A stretch of DNA of 64,000 nt from Iris pallida (GCA_029216955.1 JANAVB010016200.1:1283675-1347674), one strand, 5' to 3'. Positions 10,331 to 21,257 are shown, numbered from the stretch's first letter. Notes: generated from the letters alone by a model not told the origin. Program-made: numbers and translations.

Positions 10331-11803
10331 ATGATAGCGATGCAAGAAGAGCTAAATCAAATTGAGCGAAACAAGGTTTGGGAACTTGTCCCAAAACCTA
10401 GCAATCACCCCATTATTGGAACTAAATGGGTGTTTCGAAATAAACTTAATGAAGATGGGTTAGTGACTCGTAACAAAGCCCGATTGGTTGCTCAAGGCTA
10501 TAACCAAGAGGAAGGCATTGACTACGACGAAACCTATGCTCCGGTTGCTCGTCTTGAACCCATTCGTATGTTATGTGCTTTTGCTTGCTTTAATGATTTT
10601 AAACTATTTCAAATGGATGTTAAGAGTGCTTTTCTAAATGGTATTATTAAAGAGGAAGTTTATGTAAAACAACCTCCTGGCTTTGAAGATTTTCTATTTC
10701 TTAATCACGTGTTCAAACTCCACAAAGCCCTTTATGGCCTCAAACAAGCTTCCCGTGCTTGGTATGAGCGCCTTAGCTCCTTTCTTGTTTCACACAATTT
10801 TTCTAAGGGCAAAGTCGACAAGACACTTTTTATCAAATCCCATAATGGCACTCTTTTACTGGTTCAAATTTATGTCGATGACATCATTTTTGGTTCTACT
10901 AACAATACACTTTGTGTAGAATTTGCTAAACTTACGCAGAAAAATTTTGAAATGAGCATGATGGGTGAACTATCATTATTTTTGGGCTTACAAATCAAAG
11001 AAGGACCCAAAGGGACCTTCATCAATCAAGCAAAATATACAAAGATCTTCTCAAGCGTTTCGAACTTGACTCATCCAAATCAATGAGGACTCCTATGGCA
11101 ACAACGACAAAGCTTGACAATGATGAAGATAGCACATCGGTCGACATTCGTAAGTATAAAGGCATGATCGGTAGTTTACTTTATCTAACTGCTAGCCGTC
11201 CTGATATCATGTTTAGTGTATGTCTTTGTGCATGATATCAAACAAATCCAAAGGAATCACACTTATGTGCCGTCAAGCATATTTTTCGATATCTCAAAGG
11301 CACCGTTAACATGGGCCTTTGGTATCCGAAATCTTCATTATTTGAGCTTCACGGCTTCTCGGATGCAGATTTTGCCGGATACAAGATTGACCGAAAGAGC
11401 ACTAGCGGCACATGTCAATTCCTTGGAAAGTCCTTAGTATCGTGGTTTAGTAAGAAATAAAGTTCTGTTGCTCTTTCAACCACTGAGGTCGAGTATATTA
11501 CGGCCAGTTGTTGTTGTGCACAAATTCTTTGGATGTCCCAAACACTTATAGATTATGGTATTTCTCATACTTGTACCCCTATTAAATATGATACCACTAG
11601 CTCGATCAATCTCACGAAAAATCCGATTTGTCACTCACGCACCGAAGCACATTGAAATTAGACACCATTTTCATCGTGATCATCAACAAAAGGGGGATAT
11701 CCGCCTTGAATTTATTGAAACTACTTATCAGTTAGCCGATATTTTCACCAAACCTCTCCCGGAGGATCGCTTCGTTTTCTTTGCCAAGAATTGGGCATTT
11801 TAA
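10331..11803 (+). pseudogene. pol: copia-1 pol: reverse transcriptase and RNase H
   Basis: The RT domain starts at [13 protein letters not shown] and [19 protein letters not shown] and includes the catalytic YVDD at 10871-10882. The frame is open from 10331 to 11086, then shifts near 11040. The remaining RT connection reads [18 protein letters not shown]. RNase H shows FSDADFAG, ALSTTEVEY and a C-terminal [15 protein letters not shown], ending at a stop at 11801-11803. In-frame stops near 11236 and 11458 and a shift near 11630 break it further. Domain order matches plant copia elements, so this is a degraded but complete-length pol. Confidence 0.9.
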
Positions 11804-11829
11804 ATTTTGACTCATAGTTCTTCTCGGCC

Positions 11830-11931
11830 GGCACACCGGCGGTATACTGCGGTATATCGACGGCATGCTGATTTGATTCAGAATTATGTTCTGTGCCAAA
11901 AATGCATACGTCGGCATACCGACGGTATATC
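11830..11931. repeat. copia-1 palindromes upstream of the third ORF
   Basis: Three copies of the LTR palindrome lie between the pol stop and the third ORF: 11830-11848, 11851-11869 (again 21 bp apart) and 11913-11931. The spacer includes TTCTGTGCCAAAAATGCATACGT, resembling the LTR spacer, so this looks like a copied piece of the U3 array. It is 365-465 bp upstream of the third-ORF ATG. Confidence 0.9.
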
Positions 11932-12034
11932 GGTTCGCGGCGGACTGGTTAGTCATTACTGCTCTCGGGCCCCACCACTCTTTCATTCTCCCTTTATTCC
12001 TTCCCCCTCCTTAACTACCCATCACATCCATCAT

Positions 12035-12046
12035 TTCCCTATTTAA
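12035..12046 (+). promoter_or_regulatory. Possible core promoter of copia-1 third ORF
   Basis: CCCTATTTAATACCC lies ~105 bp after the internal palindromes. It is followed by a strongly pyrimidine-rich 250-bp stretch up to the ATG at 12294, typical of a plant 5' leader. It may be a weak TATA element for a separate transcript of the third ORF. No transcript evidence is available. Confidence 0.3.
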
Positions 12047-12293
12047 TACCCAACTCCTCTTTTCCTCTTCCCCATTCCATAACTTCCCATCCACATTAAT
12101 AACCCACCCCTTCCTATCCCCCCTTTTTAACTCCTCCATTATCTTCCTTTCAAAACCACCTCTTTTTCCCCCTCATCCTCTACAACCGTTCCCACTCTTC
12201 CCCTTCCCCATACCTTTAAAAACCCACCTTCTTCCTCCTCCTCTTCTTCATTACACAAACCTTCTTCCTCCTTCCACACTTTCTTCACTCCCA

Positions 12294-13488
12294 ATGGCTG
12301 CCCCCAAAGCGTGCTCGTTCCTCTTCCACCTCCTTCAATCCCTTCACTCTTGTGCCCTTGTCCCATGGCTATGACCAACGGGTCTTCACCTCCTCCTTGG
12401 CTGCTGAATCTTGGTTCCAACACTTCATGCACATAATATCTACAAAGGTCGCGCCATCAATTGAAACCTCTTCCCCGGCCATGGTTCTCTCTTCGAGGAG
12501 GCCGGTCTCTCTTCCCTCCTTCAGCGTCAGGTGCCTGTCTACCCCGCCGCAGTGCGTCTGTTCTACTGTAACATGGTTTAGGACATCGAGAACGGCGCCA
12601 TTGAGACTATGGTCAATGAGCGCCATTTTTGCCTGACGGATCGTGACCTCTCTAGCATTCTCGGTATCCCGGACAGAGGAGAGGCTCTACCGGGCTTGGC
12701 TGCTCTTCATCCTTCGGCGTCGTGCTTTTTTGACGAATTCTGTACTATCATTTGCAAGGGCCCAAACCCTCATAATATCCTGGCTCTTTTCGCACAACTG
12801 GAGCCGTTTTATTACGAGCTCCATAGGATCGTGTGCCACACCCTCTATCCCAAGGGCGGCAACTATGACCCCATCACGGGTGACGCCCTGGTGTGTATGT
12901 ACTACCTGTATTCGAGGAAGTCTTGGTGCTTCCCTAAGACTCTTCTCCATGCCTTCTTCGGTGTCCTCCCTGCGGGGAAGCAGAATCTGTACTATGGATC
13001 CTTCATCACTCTTATCTTGGAAGCCAAGCAAGTCGACCTCTCCCTTTGCTACTCGGACGGTGTCCCATCCTTCCTTGCTGTTTCTTGCTCCGTCGGTGGT
13101 GCCTCCATATCTCGTGCCTCCTCCTCCCATGAGCCACCAGCTTCTGCTCCTACTGCACCCACCTCTACTCCTCCTGCTTCCGGCCGCTACATGCCGCTGA
13201 TACAGCAGCATTTTGACATGCGTATGGCTCAGGCAGAGGAGCAGATGCGGGCCCACACTCGTGGCCTTGGTACTCTGATCCAATCCCGCTTCCATGACCA
13301 GGCATATTTTATTCAGCGCACCCTTCAGGACCGGGATACATTTCTGGATCTGAATCTTCAGATCCGATGTACCAGGCCTCCGCTTTTCCGATCCCAATGC
13401 CTACGGCTTTATGTACCCGGACGACATTGATCCTTTTGGCACTTTCCACCAGGCTGAGGAGGGTGGGGATGATCCGGCTGATGAGTAG
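12294..13488 (+). pseudogene. copia-1 third ORF, env-position gene (broken)
   Basis: This gene lies after pol, where SIRE-type elements carry an extra ORF. An ATG at 12294 is followed by a basic, Ser-rich start. A frameshift near 12310 and another near 12430 lead into a frame with two in-frame stops (near 12470 and 12580). The frame is then open from 12609 to about 13365. The product has a globular N-terminal half with FEEAGL, VRLFYCNM and LTDRDLSSILGIP. A Ser/Pro/Ala-rich linker, a Gln/Arg-rich helical stretch and an acidic tail follow, reached by a last frameshift and ending at 13488. I see no signal peptide or membrane segment, so it does not look like an envelope protein. It resembles proteins labelled putative plant transposon protein; that assignment is from memory of the family. 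Copia-2 has a homologous ORF. Confidence 0.7.
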
Positions 13489-13914
13489 GGATTCCTTCCT
13501 TGTGTTGGTGATGTCGAATAAGTGGTTGTCTTATTTTGTTTGTGGTTGTTTTTATGTCTTTTGCGGTCCTTCGGGGACCAGTGGTTGGTTGTTTTTAGTT
13601 GTGTGCAGTCCTGCGTGGACTTGATTTCCGTCTTTTTATTGTCTTGCTAGCTCGTAGAGGAGAGCTTTTATATCTGTCTTTATGCAGTGTTATATGGTGT
13701 CACACATGTACCCATTTCAACCTTTTAATCTGTCAATGCATGCTTTTATCTATGATACTGTGTTCCATATTCATGCTAAATTCTTTTATATATCCCATCT
13801 TTGACTAAGTGATAAAGGGGGAGAAAACGTATTGAGGGGGAGTTGTCTACCTACGGGAGAGTAACTCCCTGAAGATATTATCTTTCTGTTTTGTCAATTA
13901 TCAAAATGGGAGAT
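13489..13914 (+). other. copia-1 3' untranslated region with polypurine tracts
   Basis: This T-rich non-coding stretch contains GATAAAGGGGGAGAA near 13811 and GAGGGGGAG near 13835. The final AAAATGGGAGAT directly precedes the 3' LTR and would prime plus-strand DNA synthesis. The first two tracts are typical extra polypurine tracts of SIRE-like elements. Confidence 0.7.
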
Positions 13915-15190
13915 TGTTGGCACATTTTATTTTGATATAGTTAACAGCATCTTCGTAGTCTAGTTTTCTCTGTTTATCAGATTGACATCTATTCAGAAGC
14001 TCTACTACATTAAGTCTTTCCATTCAAGATTACCAACCTGTGCCTTGAAAACTGAAGCAAAGACCGGCGCTCCTTGCAAAGACGGCTCTCTACACTTCAA
14101 GATTTTGAGTATGTACAAGGTCTAGGTCTTTCTGTAAACACTTAAGGTTGGATGACAAAAGTAAAAGCTTTCTATTCTTAAGTCAAAAATCAATACCTTA
14201 TAGAACGGCATGCCGACGGTATGCTCCGGCATACCGGCGGTATACCGTTTTGTTGACCACAAAACTTTCTGTGAGAAAATATCAGCATACCGACGATATG
14301 CTTCGATATACCGGCGGTATACCGTTTTGTGGTCCACAAAACATTCTATAATATTGATCGAAATACCGACGGTATACTCAGGCATACCGCGGTATACCAT
14401 TTTGTGAGCCAGAGAACATTCTGTGACAAACATCGGCATACCGATGGTACGCTCCGGCATATCGACAGTATACCGTTTTGTTTATTACAAAAATGTTCTG
14501 TGACACACATCGGTATACCGACGGTATACCGCGGCATACCGACGGTATACCGGGTTACGAAATTTGATTTTCGAATGGCAAAGACTAGCATTAATGGCAA
14601 CATTAAATGCTCCCAACGGATATTAATATGACCGTTACTGTTTGACCGGTATACCGACGGTATGCCGGCCAGGCTGTATCCAGGAGCATTAAATGCTAAC
14701 TACTCTTGGTTTCTCTAAATGAAAGCCCTCCTCTCTTGAAGGCTTTACCAACTCTTGCCATAAATTTCTAAACAATCAAGAGCTCCACCATTAATACTCT
14801 ACCAAGCTTTTAATCGTCATCATCTCCCAAAGTGCTAGAGTATTTAAGAGTTGTAATTTTCGATCTTCAAGTGTTAGAAGGTCAACAAGTTCTCTTCTCA
14901 TTTCTTTGAAGTTGGCGAGCCTTCGTAAGAAAACTCGTGTGTTGAAGTTGGCGAGTTCTTCGGATCTAAACTCGTGTTGAAGTTGGTGAGTTCTTCGGAT
15001 CCAAACTCGTGTACTATTTTAATTAATAGTGGATTTAAGCCGGAGAGAGTTTCAGGACTGGATTGCCTCAAGCGAGAAAACCAGGATACATCTTGTGTTT
15101 GATCTTCTTACTCTATCTTTTTATTTGACGTATATTGCTTCTTGTGCTTAAGTTATTTTTATTTCCCTATTCACCCCCCTAGGGTTCTAA
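13915..15190 (+). repeat. copia-1 3' LTR
   Basis: It is homologous to 5496-6795 over its full length but with many substitutions and small indels. It lacks the last palindrome unit that the 5' LTR has at 6250-6268, and it has lost part of the TATA box (CTCTAAATG near 14714). The last bases before the target duplication are ambiguous because ATTG is shared by the LTR end and the host. Confidence 0.9.
14207..14666. repeat. copia-1 U3 palindrome array (3' LTR)
   Basis: Units start at 14207/14228, 14284/14305, 14360/14381, 14435/14456 and 14512/14533, plus a single unit at 14648. The 21-bp pair spacing is exact in all five pairs, and pair-to-pair distance is 75-77 bp. Several units carry substitutions different from those in the 5' LTR, yet the spacing is unchanged. 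Confidence 0.95.
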
Positions 15191-15619
15191 ATTGCCATAT
15201 TGGCATTATTTTTGGTATTCCCGGCGAAGAAGAGATTACATTTTCCAGAGAGAGATAGAGTTCACCATTGATTTGATTCCAGGGACAGCACGAGTATCAG
15301 AGAGAGTCTATAGAATGGCACCATCAGAGTTGGAGATCCTGTACAAGATGATTGAAGAACTCAGAACCAAGGGATTCATTCGTGCAAGCGGATCACCATT
15401 GGGAGCCCCGATGCTTCTTGTGAAAAAGAAGGATAGTACGTCAAGATTATGTGTTGATTATCGTACCTTAAATTCTTTAACAATTAAGAACAAATATCCC
15501 CTACCAAGGATAGATGACATGTTCGATCAACTCAGAGGAGCAGCAGTATTCTCGAAGATTGACTTGCGGTCAGGGTACCATCAGATCAGAGTCAGAGAGT
15601 AAAACATCCCAAAGATAGT
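15191..15619 (+). pseudogene. pol: Ty3/gypsy RT fragment (Tekay-like), continuation of 5377-5495
   Basis: This is the N-terminal half of a gypsy reverse transcriptase. It contains [53 protein letters not shown] and [15 protein letters not shown], the last with a catalytic Asp region. These motifs fit the Tekay/Del chromovirus type. A stop at 15601-15603 follows a one-base shift; the expected continuation NIPK is still readable to ~15618. Ogre LTR sequence then begins, and the rest of this pol is not in the window. Confidence 0.88.
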
Positions 15620-15697
15620 GTAGGAGCGTAAAAAATTCTTCATAGACTGAGTCAAAAAGATATAGCTTTATACTCAAATAAGCTGTTTTACGCTAAC

Positions 15698-15793
15698 TAC
15701 TTTACGCCAGGGATGAGTCAGCTATTTTACGCCAGGGACAAGTCAGCTAGTTTACGCCAGGGACAGATCAGCTACTTTACGCCAGGGACAGGC
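15698..15793. repeat. 25-bp tandem repeat with TTTACGCC core
   Basis: There are four units starting at 15698, 15723, 15748 and 15773, each built on TTTACGCCAGGGA. More dispersed TTTTACGC sites follow through 16320, stopping just before the TATA box. This is the U3 of the Ogre-like LTR. Confidence 0.92.
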
Positions 15794-16335
15794 TGTCAAA
15801 TCATGTATTTAATGCAAAGTGGTAATGGGTCCGACATAAAGATTTACTGACAGCGTATAAACAGAATTCGAAGGGATTTGTTTTACATAGAAACCAATAT
15901 TGTCGTTTAGTATGTAGACTGAGCTATTTTATGCCCACAAGATGGCTTCTTTTACGCATGAATACTATATGAGCTTTTTACGCTCAAAGTTGACGTGTAC
16001 ATAAAGTTTATTTGGGCTACTTTACGCTCAAGGTTGTTTTATCAACCACTTTATGCGAGAAGTCCATTTTAGGGCTATTTTACGCCTAGTCTACTACTTT
16101 ACACTCAGAGTATATTTGGGTTATTTTTATGCCCGATCCTTCCTGACTACTTTGGAACGTGGTTTGCCTACGTGGCTTTCATGCCACATATCTCGAAGAA
16201 CATGTGTACGGACATCTATTCTTATTGATATAATGGGACACGTGTCAACGATATAGAGGATGACTTCAGTTATGGGTGGCAGTTACTAGCGTAAAGACAG
16301 GACTTTGCTGAGTTTTACGCACAAAAAGCCAAGTC

Positions 16336-16344
16336 TATAAATAG
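16336..16344 (+). promoter_or_regulatory. TATA box of Ogre-like LTR
   Basis: TATAAATAG follows the TTTTACGC-rich U3 and lies ~380 bp before the LTR end, in a good plant core promoter context. Confidence 0.75.
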
Positions 16345-16718
16345 ACTTATTTTTCTTTATATGAGACACCACAGAGACGGAGACAAAGGAGAGAATACAG
16401 AAATCAGAGCCCAGAGACTTTGATTATCGAGAGCATTCTTCTTCAACTTTTCTTCCAGAACAGAGTGAAGCAAAGCAGGAAAGCATTCGACCTCGCCATC
16501 AGTGCCCAATTGCGTCGATACCTTTCTGGTGACTTAGTTCTTCCAGTTGTTCATCTTCTAGCAGTGATCTTCATCATCATCGTATGGTCCAAGGAACAAA
16601 GTGATCGCCTTCAGATCAGACTTCCACAGCAATACTTCCCAGAACAATTTGTACTTCTTGTACTTTTTTGTTTTACTTTCAAAAGCCAATTTTTAGGCAT
16701 TTGTTAAGTGAAACAAAA

Positions 16719-16736
16719 TGGCGACTCTGCTGGGGA
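16719..16736 (+). promoter_or_regulatory. Ogre-type primer-binding site
   Basis: TGGCGACTCTGCTGGGGA has the form described for Ogre elements (I recall an arginine tRNA as primer). It differs from the Met-tRNA site of the copia elements here. The short ORF starting at 16718 overlaps it and is probably not used. Confidence 0.8.
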
Positions 16737-17796
16737 CAACCTTCTCCTCTGACGAGGAGGCAATTGCTCAATACGATGATGTGTCGATTGGGTCGACAAA
16801 GAAGACTCTAGTTTCGCAGACCAAACTGCTTACGAAGAAATGCTCCGAACTGGGGGTAGCACTCGCTGCTCCAATGTTCAGAAATCGCGGAAGGCGCGAA
16901 AAGTTTGGGTTCCCAAATCCAAGGCATTCTCGGATCCCTACTGTCTATGCAGGCAAAGAACTCTTCCTACTCCTGTTGTAGAGGCTCCCATCTGCGATGA
17001 GGCAGTCTCTACTTCGGTGATACGCCATGCGCGTAAAAACAAGTCTCCCGTTTGTAACGTGGCAGACTCTCCAGTGTTATGCTCTCAGCGTAAAAATAGG
17101 TTTTACGCCCTGGGCGTAAAAATAGGTTTTACACTCTGAGTGTAAAAACATGTCTCCCGTCTGTAACGTAATAGACTCCAATGCTTTACGTTCTGAGCGT
17201 AACAATAAGTCTTCCGTCTGTGATGTGGTAGACACACAAAATTTACGCTCTATGCGTAAAGGAAAATCTCCCGTCTTTGACGTGGCAGATACTCATTTTG
17301 TGCTCGATGCGTAAAGGTAAATCTCCTGTCTGTGACAGTGTAGATAAAATTCACAATGATGTTTCTGCATCTAAAGTGCATGTACCTACACGCATGAAGC
17401 ATAAAACATAGTTGGTAAAACTTCTGTTTTCAACCAACAACCTTCTTATACTGCTGTACGCAAGGTACCAAACCTACAAATTACACGCAATGAAGATGGA
17501 GTCATTCGTGCTAAAAAATCTCAGGATTTACGCGCGCAACTCCAAGCACGTAAAAATGTACAGTTTGGTTCTGCAAATGCAGCCAGTAATCTTCTTTATA
17601 CACAAGGGACTTAACATTTTTCTACCCCAAATGTAATAAAGAAGACTATTCCCTCTACTCCTTCTGATTTACGTGAATTGCTAATGCAAAAGCGTAAAAA
17701 TAGACAATCTCCCGTGACACTCCCCCAAGAAAGTCACCATGTGAGTGTCACCAGATTATAATTAAATATTGTTGTTCGGCTTCTAAACGATCAGTT
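16737..17796 (+). other. Ogre-like leader with TTTACGC palindromes and a decayed repeat-coding ORF
   Basis: Between the primer site and gag lies a ~1 kb stretch with imperfect repeats of about 50-65 bp from 17030 to 17330. Each combines TCTCCCGTCTGTGACGTGGC with a palindromic TTTACGC...GCGTAAA element. A clear palindrome is TTTACGCCCTGGGCGTAAA near 17100. One frame reads repeated KSPVC(N/D)VAD peptides, so this may be the relic of the extra ORF that Ogre elements carry before gag. Stops and shifts prevent a firm ORF call. Confidence 0.65.
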
Positions 17797-20467
17797 TTGG
17801 ACCGATTAAGTTTTAATGCGCCTCAACAACAAGCTGAGTTGTCATATACGTCAGTCAACATGGCATCTCATACCAACAGAGGACGACGTCCTAGACGGAA
17901 CACGTCCCAAACTCCAGGTCAACAACAATTCAACAGACTTCTTGATTCCTTTGAAGGAGTATATCAGAATACTCGATCAAGAAGACAAAGACAATTGCAG
18001 ACTTCTAATTCAGAAGCTGGGGGTACTCAATCTTTTGAGTCGAAACTGATAGTATTGATTCATACTTCTATACTAATCCCTCTGTATCTTCAAGAGAGGT
18101 TGAATCCTACGCTATTGGAGATGAACAGAGACGTCATCTGCTAATACAGAACAACGTCTCACTGCCGTTGAGCAATCACTGAAAGACATGCTCACCATGA
18201 TACAAAGCATGCACCAGATAATAATGGCTCAGCAAGCTGCTCAACCGGCAATAGTAACGCCGGTGCAGGTAGCAGCACAAACTCAAGATAGTCAAGGGGC
18301 TGATATACCTTTGAATATTCAAGAGCCTGCTGTTAACCAAAATTCTGCATCTCCAGATTCCATCATTCCAGAAGATGTACCATCTCCGGTGGGGGTTACG
18401 GTACATCCAACAACCATTCAATCAAATGAGCTGCCTCAAACCAGTGAAGCCATTCAAGCAGTGCGTGAGCTCAAAGAACAGTTTGAAGTTTTGAAGCAGA
18501 AGGATCAACTCCAGATGTTAGGGATTAAGCAACCTTATCCTCCTCATTGGAATGATGTACCATTTCCACCGAAATTTAAGCCACAATCAATAGTATTGTT
18601 TGATGGAAAGGCTTCTCCTAGTCAGTATATCAATTACTTTGATTATGACTGTACATCTACAAAAAAATGATGCTTCTCACTCGATTGTTCATTGGGTGCT
18701 TGACGGGTTCAGCTTACGACTGGTATCGTAGTTTACCCGATAATGTATTTCGTCTTTTGACGAATTTAAGGCAATGTTTCTCTCCCGCTTCTATGAAGGA
18801 GGTATGGACATGAACATGTCCTCCTTAATATAATCAAACAAAAAGAGAAAGAAGATACTCGGACGTTATTGAATGTTTTCGACAGGCGACTCTAAAGATG
18901 CCTCCTGGTATGCCAGATTCAGCGTTAATTGGTACATACAAGATGAATCTGCGACCATCCATTGCTGTCTTCACGGGTTCCAATTCACAGATTGGGCTTC
19001 GTTTATTATAGCAGCAGTTTCTGTCGAGACCAATGGTAGGTTGGCTCGTGAACATGGGATAATTTTTGCCTCAGAGGATAAAGGAAAGAAAGGTAATCCT
19101 GGTAATAATTCTGGCAATCGTAATACAAAAGGAAAGGACACCCTTATGGTTAGTCTTTCCAAAAACAAAACGACGCTGAATAATCAGGAGTCTTCTAAGC
19201 CAAAAGAAGAATATTCTTTTGACGAGAGTGATATCCCAGGAATATTCCAATGTCTGGTGAAGAGTGGCAAACTCTAGATCCCGGAGCCAAAGAGGCCTAA
19301 TGAGGTGAATCTGACTGACAATCCAAATATTGTATCTATCATAGATACATAAATCATCCCACCAGGGCTTGTTATGTCCTAAAGAAGAAAATTTAAGAGC
19401 TGATTAATGCCAATGCCATCTCTTTAACTAACGATGAGCATACGGTCATAACCAATATGGTTTCTCTTCAATTCGGAGATTTTCCTTCTCAACAAGTACC
19501 AGATGGGATTGTCCCAATTTCGAAGGCGACGATGAAGATAGTGAATATCCCGCCTGAATATCCCGCTGCCAGAGAGGAAAATGAAGGATTGTTGCCTCTC
19601 ACATTAAAAAATGGTGAAATTATGTGGGTACATCCTGACTTAGTACCTGAAATGGAAGATGAAGGTAAAACTTCAAAATCCAAGAAAGATAAGAAAGTCA
19701 AGACCTGCAACATGATTTCTCATGTTATTCAGATCTGATGTTTTGGATCATTTATGGGATGGCATTCCTTTGGAAGATAGACTGAGAGGATTGAATATAT
19801 GTCCTCCAATTCTGGCTCCTCCTACAAAGCTCAAGCTTACTCATCAGCAGTGGCTAGCCATGAATAGTATCTTTTATACAGGGCACAACAAGTCTTCGCT
19901 GCTTATAAAAAAGCTCCTATAGGGATTTTTCCTCGTATCCCGAATCCTTCTCCTTATGTAGCTACAGAGACTTCTATTCCTCATTCTCCTGTAGTTACAG
20001 AGATCTTTTCTTCCTCTGTTGAACAACTTGTTAAAAGTCCGTTGCCCACTCACTTGTACAGTCAGCAATCTGTCATTCTCCTGAAGAAGATGGGTTGACT
20101 TTCAAAAGGCAGAAGGTTTGAATTATGATAAAGAATACGACTTCCTTTACAAATTCAAAGTCAAAAATCCGTTGTTGGATTGGGTTCTGAGGTTCCTCAT
20201 AACAATACTCGTAAGAAAAAGGCTAAGAGAAGGAAGACTAAATCCTGTAATATGGTACTTCCTTCTTCTGAGTCTGAAGAAGAAACCTTTGCTGGTACAA
20301 GATCTGGGAAAGAGTACCACAAAGATTATGAGGGATCCTCTAAAGAAGCAGAAAATGTTGAAACACCACCAACTCAACCGTCTCCTGTTCTACTAAACCA
20401 TCTGTGGTTGAAAAGGGGAAACAGAAAGCAGTACGCTTTGACGTCCCATTGTAGTCTGCTTCTAGTC
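17797..20467 (+). pseudogene. gag: Ogre-like gag (heavily decayed)
   Basis: Gag remnants lie in several frames. A basic, Arg/Gln-rich start is at 17797-18144. Then comes a Gln-rich segment at 18188-18670 ending in YPPHWNDVPFPPKFKP and a gag signature with YINYFDYDC. After a frameshift near 18668 the capsid motif GCLTGSAYDWYRSLPDN is readable around 18700-18745, and FYEGGMDMNM is still readable. Lys-rich segments follow at 18873-19277, 19457-19738 and 19722-20467, none intact. The order agrees with Tat-lineage gag. At least five frameshifts and several stops separate the pieces. I see no clear zinc knuckle. Confidence 0.7.
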
Positions 20468-20472
20468 AGGGA

Positions 20473-21095
20473 GTGGTGATGAAACCCTATAAATTTGATG
20501 TTCTAGCCCAGTTAGCTAATACTCCGGCTAGAATATCTATCTTCGAGTTGCTTCGCCTTTCTAAAGAAAGTCGTGAAACCTTGAGTGAAGCTTTGCTGCA
20601 AGCTGACTCCTGCTTAGCTCAACTCAAGACTCCTGATAATATACCAGTGTCATGCCCACAATGTCATAGTGTGATGGAGGTAATTCCTAATATTATCTTT
20701 ACACAAGAAGATATGTTGAAGCATAAAAAGCAAGACAGGCCTTTGTGCTACATGGGTATATTGAATCCACTGAAGTTGACAGGATTTATATTGATCCTGG
20801 GTCTTCCATTAGCATAATTCTTCAAAGTATGCTAAGACCGTTGAGGATTCCTACTAGTTATTTGACTTACACTAGTACCACAATCGTTGGTTTCAACTCT
20901 GGAAAGAGTAAACCACTGGGAAAGATCCGTCTGAAGATTCAGATTGGTGATCTTCGAACTATGGCAACATTCCATGTTATTAATTTAGACGTATCCTACA
21001 ACATCCTTCTTGGAAGACTGTGGTTACATGAGCATAATACGTGCCTTCAACTCTCCACCAATGCTTCAAGTACGTGGATTTCTAAGGGGTTGTGA
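20473..21095 (+). pseudogene. pol: Ogre-like protease region
   Basis: The first part (20473-20817) contains FDVLAQLANTPARISIFELL, the segment that precedes the protease in Tat-lineage polyproteins. After a one-frame shift, the 20745-21095 ORF carries the aspartic protease with the active-site Asp in IDPGSS (Asp codon 20793-20795). It also carries a TIVGFNSGKSKPLG flap-like region and the closing motif YNILLGRLWLHEH. The catalytic triplet is Asp-Pro-Gly. No continuous frame joins gag, protease and RT. Confidence 0.8.
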
Positions 21096-21257
21096 AGACT
21101 GAGTTTGCTGATATCAATCCTTTCAAGGGTGTCGAAGCCTATTTTTCTGATTCAATGCTCTACAAACAAGAGCATGTGAAAGAGATCAGACATAGCTGAA
21201 GATCGATCATCTGCCGAAGATCAGTCTATTAATGAAGATCCGCCAGAAGAGCAACCT

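Larger units (their letters stand above)
5496..15190 (+). mobile_element. copia-1: full-length Ty1/copia element (SIRE-like)
   Basis: The element has two LTRs (5496-6795 and 13915-15190), a tRNA-iMet type primer-binding site, gag, pol in copia order (protease, integrase, RT, RNase H), a third ORF after pol and purine-rich tracts before the 3' LTR. The gag with its CCHC knuckle and acidic C-terminus, the extra 3' ORF and the GATAAAGGGGGAG tract point to the SIRE/Maximus lineage. Target duplication CCATA is on both sides, and the identity extends to ATTGCCATA. It interrupts the gypsy pol relic 5377/15191. The LTRs differ at many sites and every ORF is broken, so this is an old, inactive copy. 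Confidence 0.93.
15620..16715 (+). repeat. Ogre-like 5' LTR
   Basis: It starts TGTAGGAGCG and ends GTGAAACA, three bases before the primer-binding site. The U3 is studded with TTTTACGC motifs, including a 25-bp tandem repeat (15698-15793). A TATA box is at 16336. The 3' partner is missing, so the borders rest on the TG...CA ends, the primer site and the break in the gypsy RT. Confidence 0.8.

Noticed and set aside
16718..16981. ORF starting in the Ogre primer-binding site
   Set aside because: Its ATG overlaps the primer site and the frame is not supported by any recognisable domain; it may be part of a decayed leader ORF at most.
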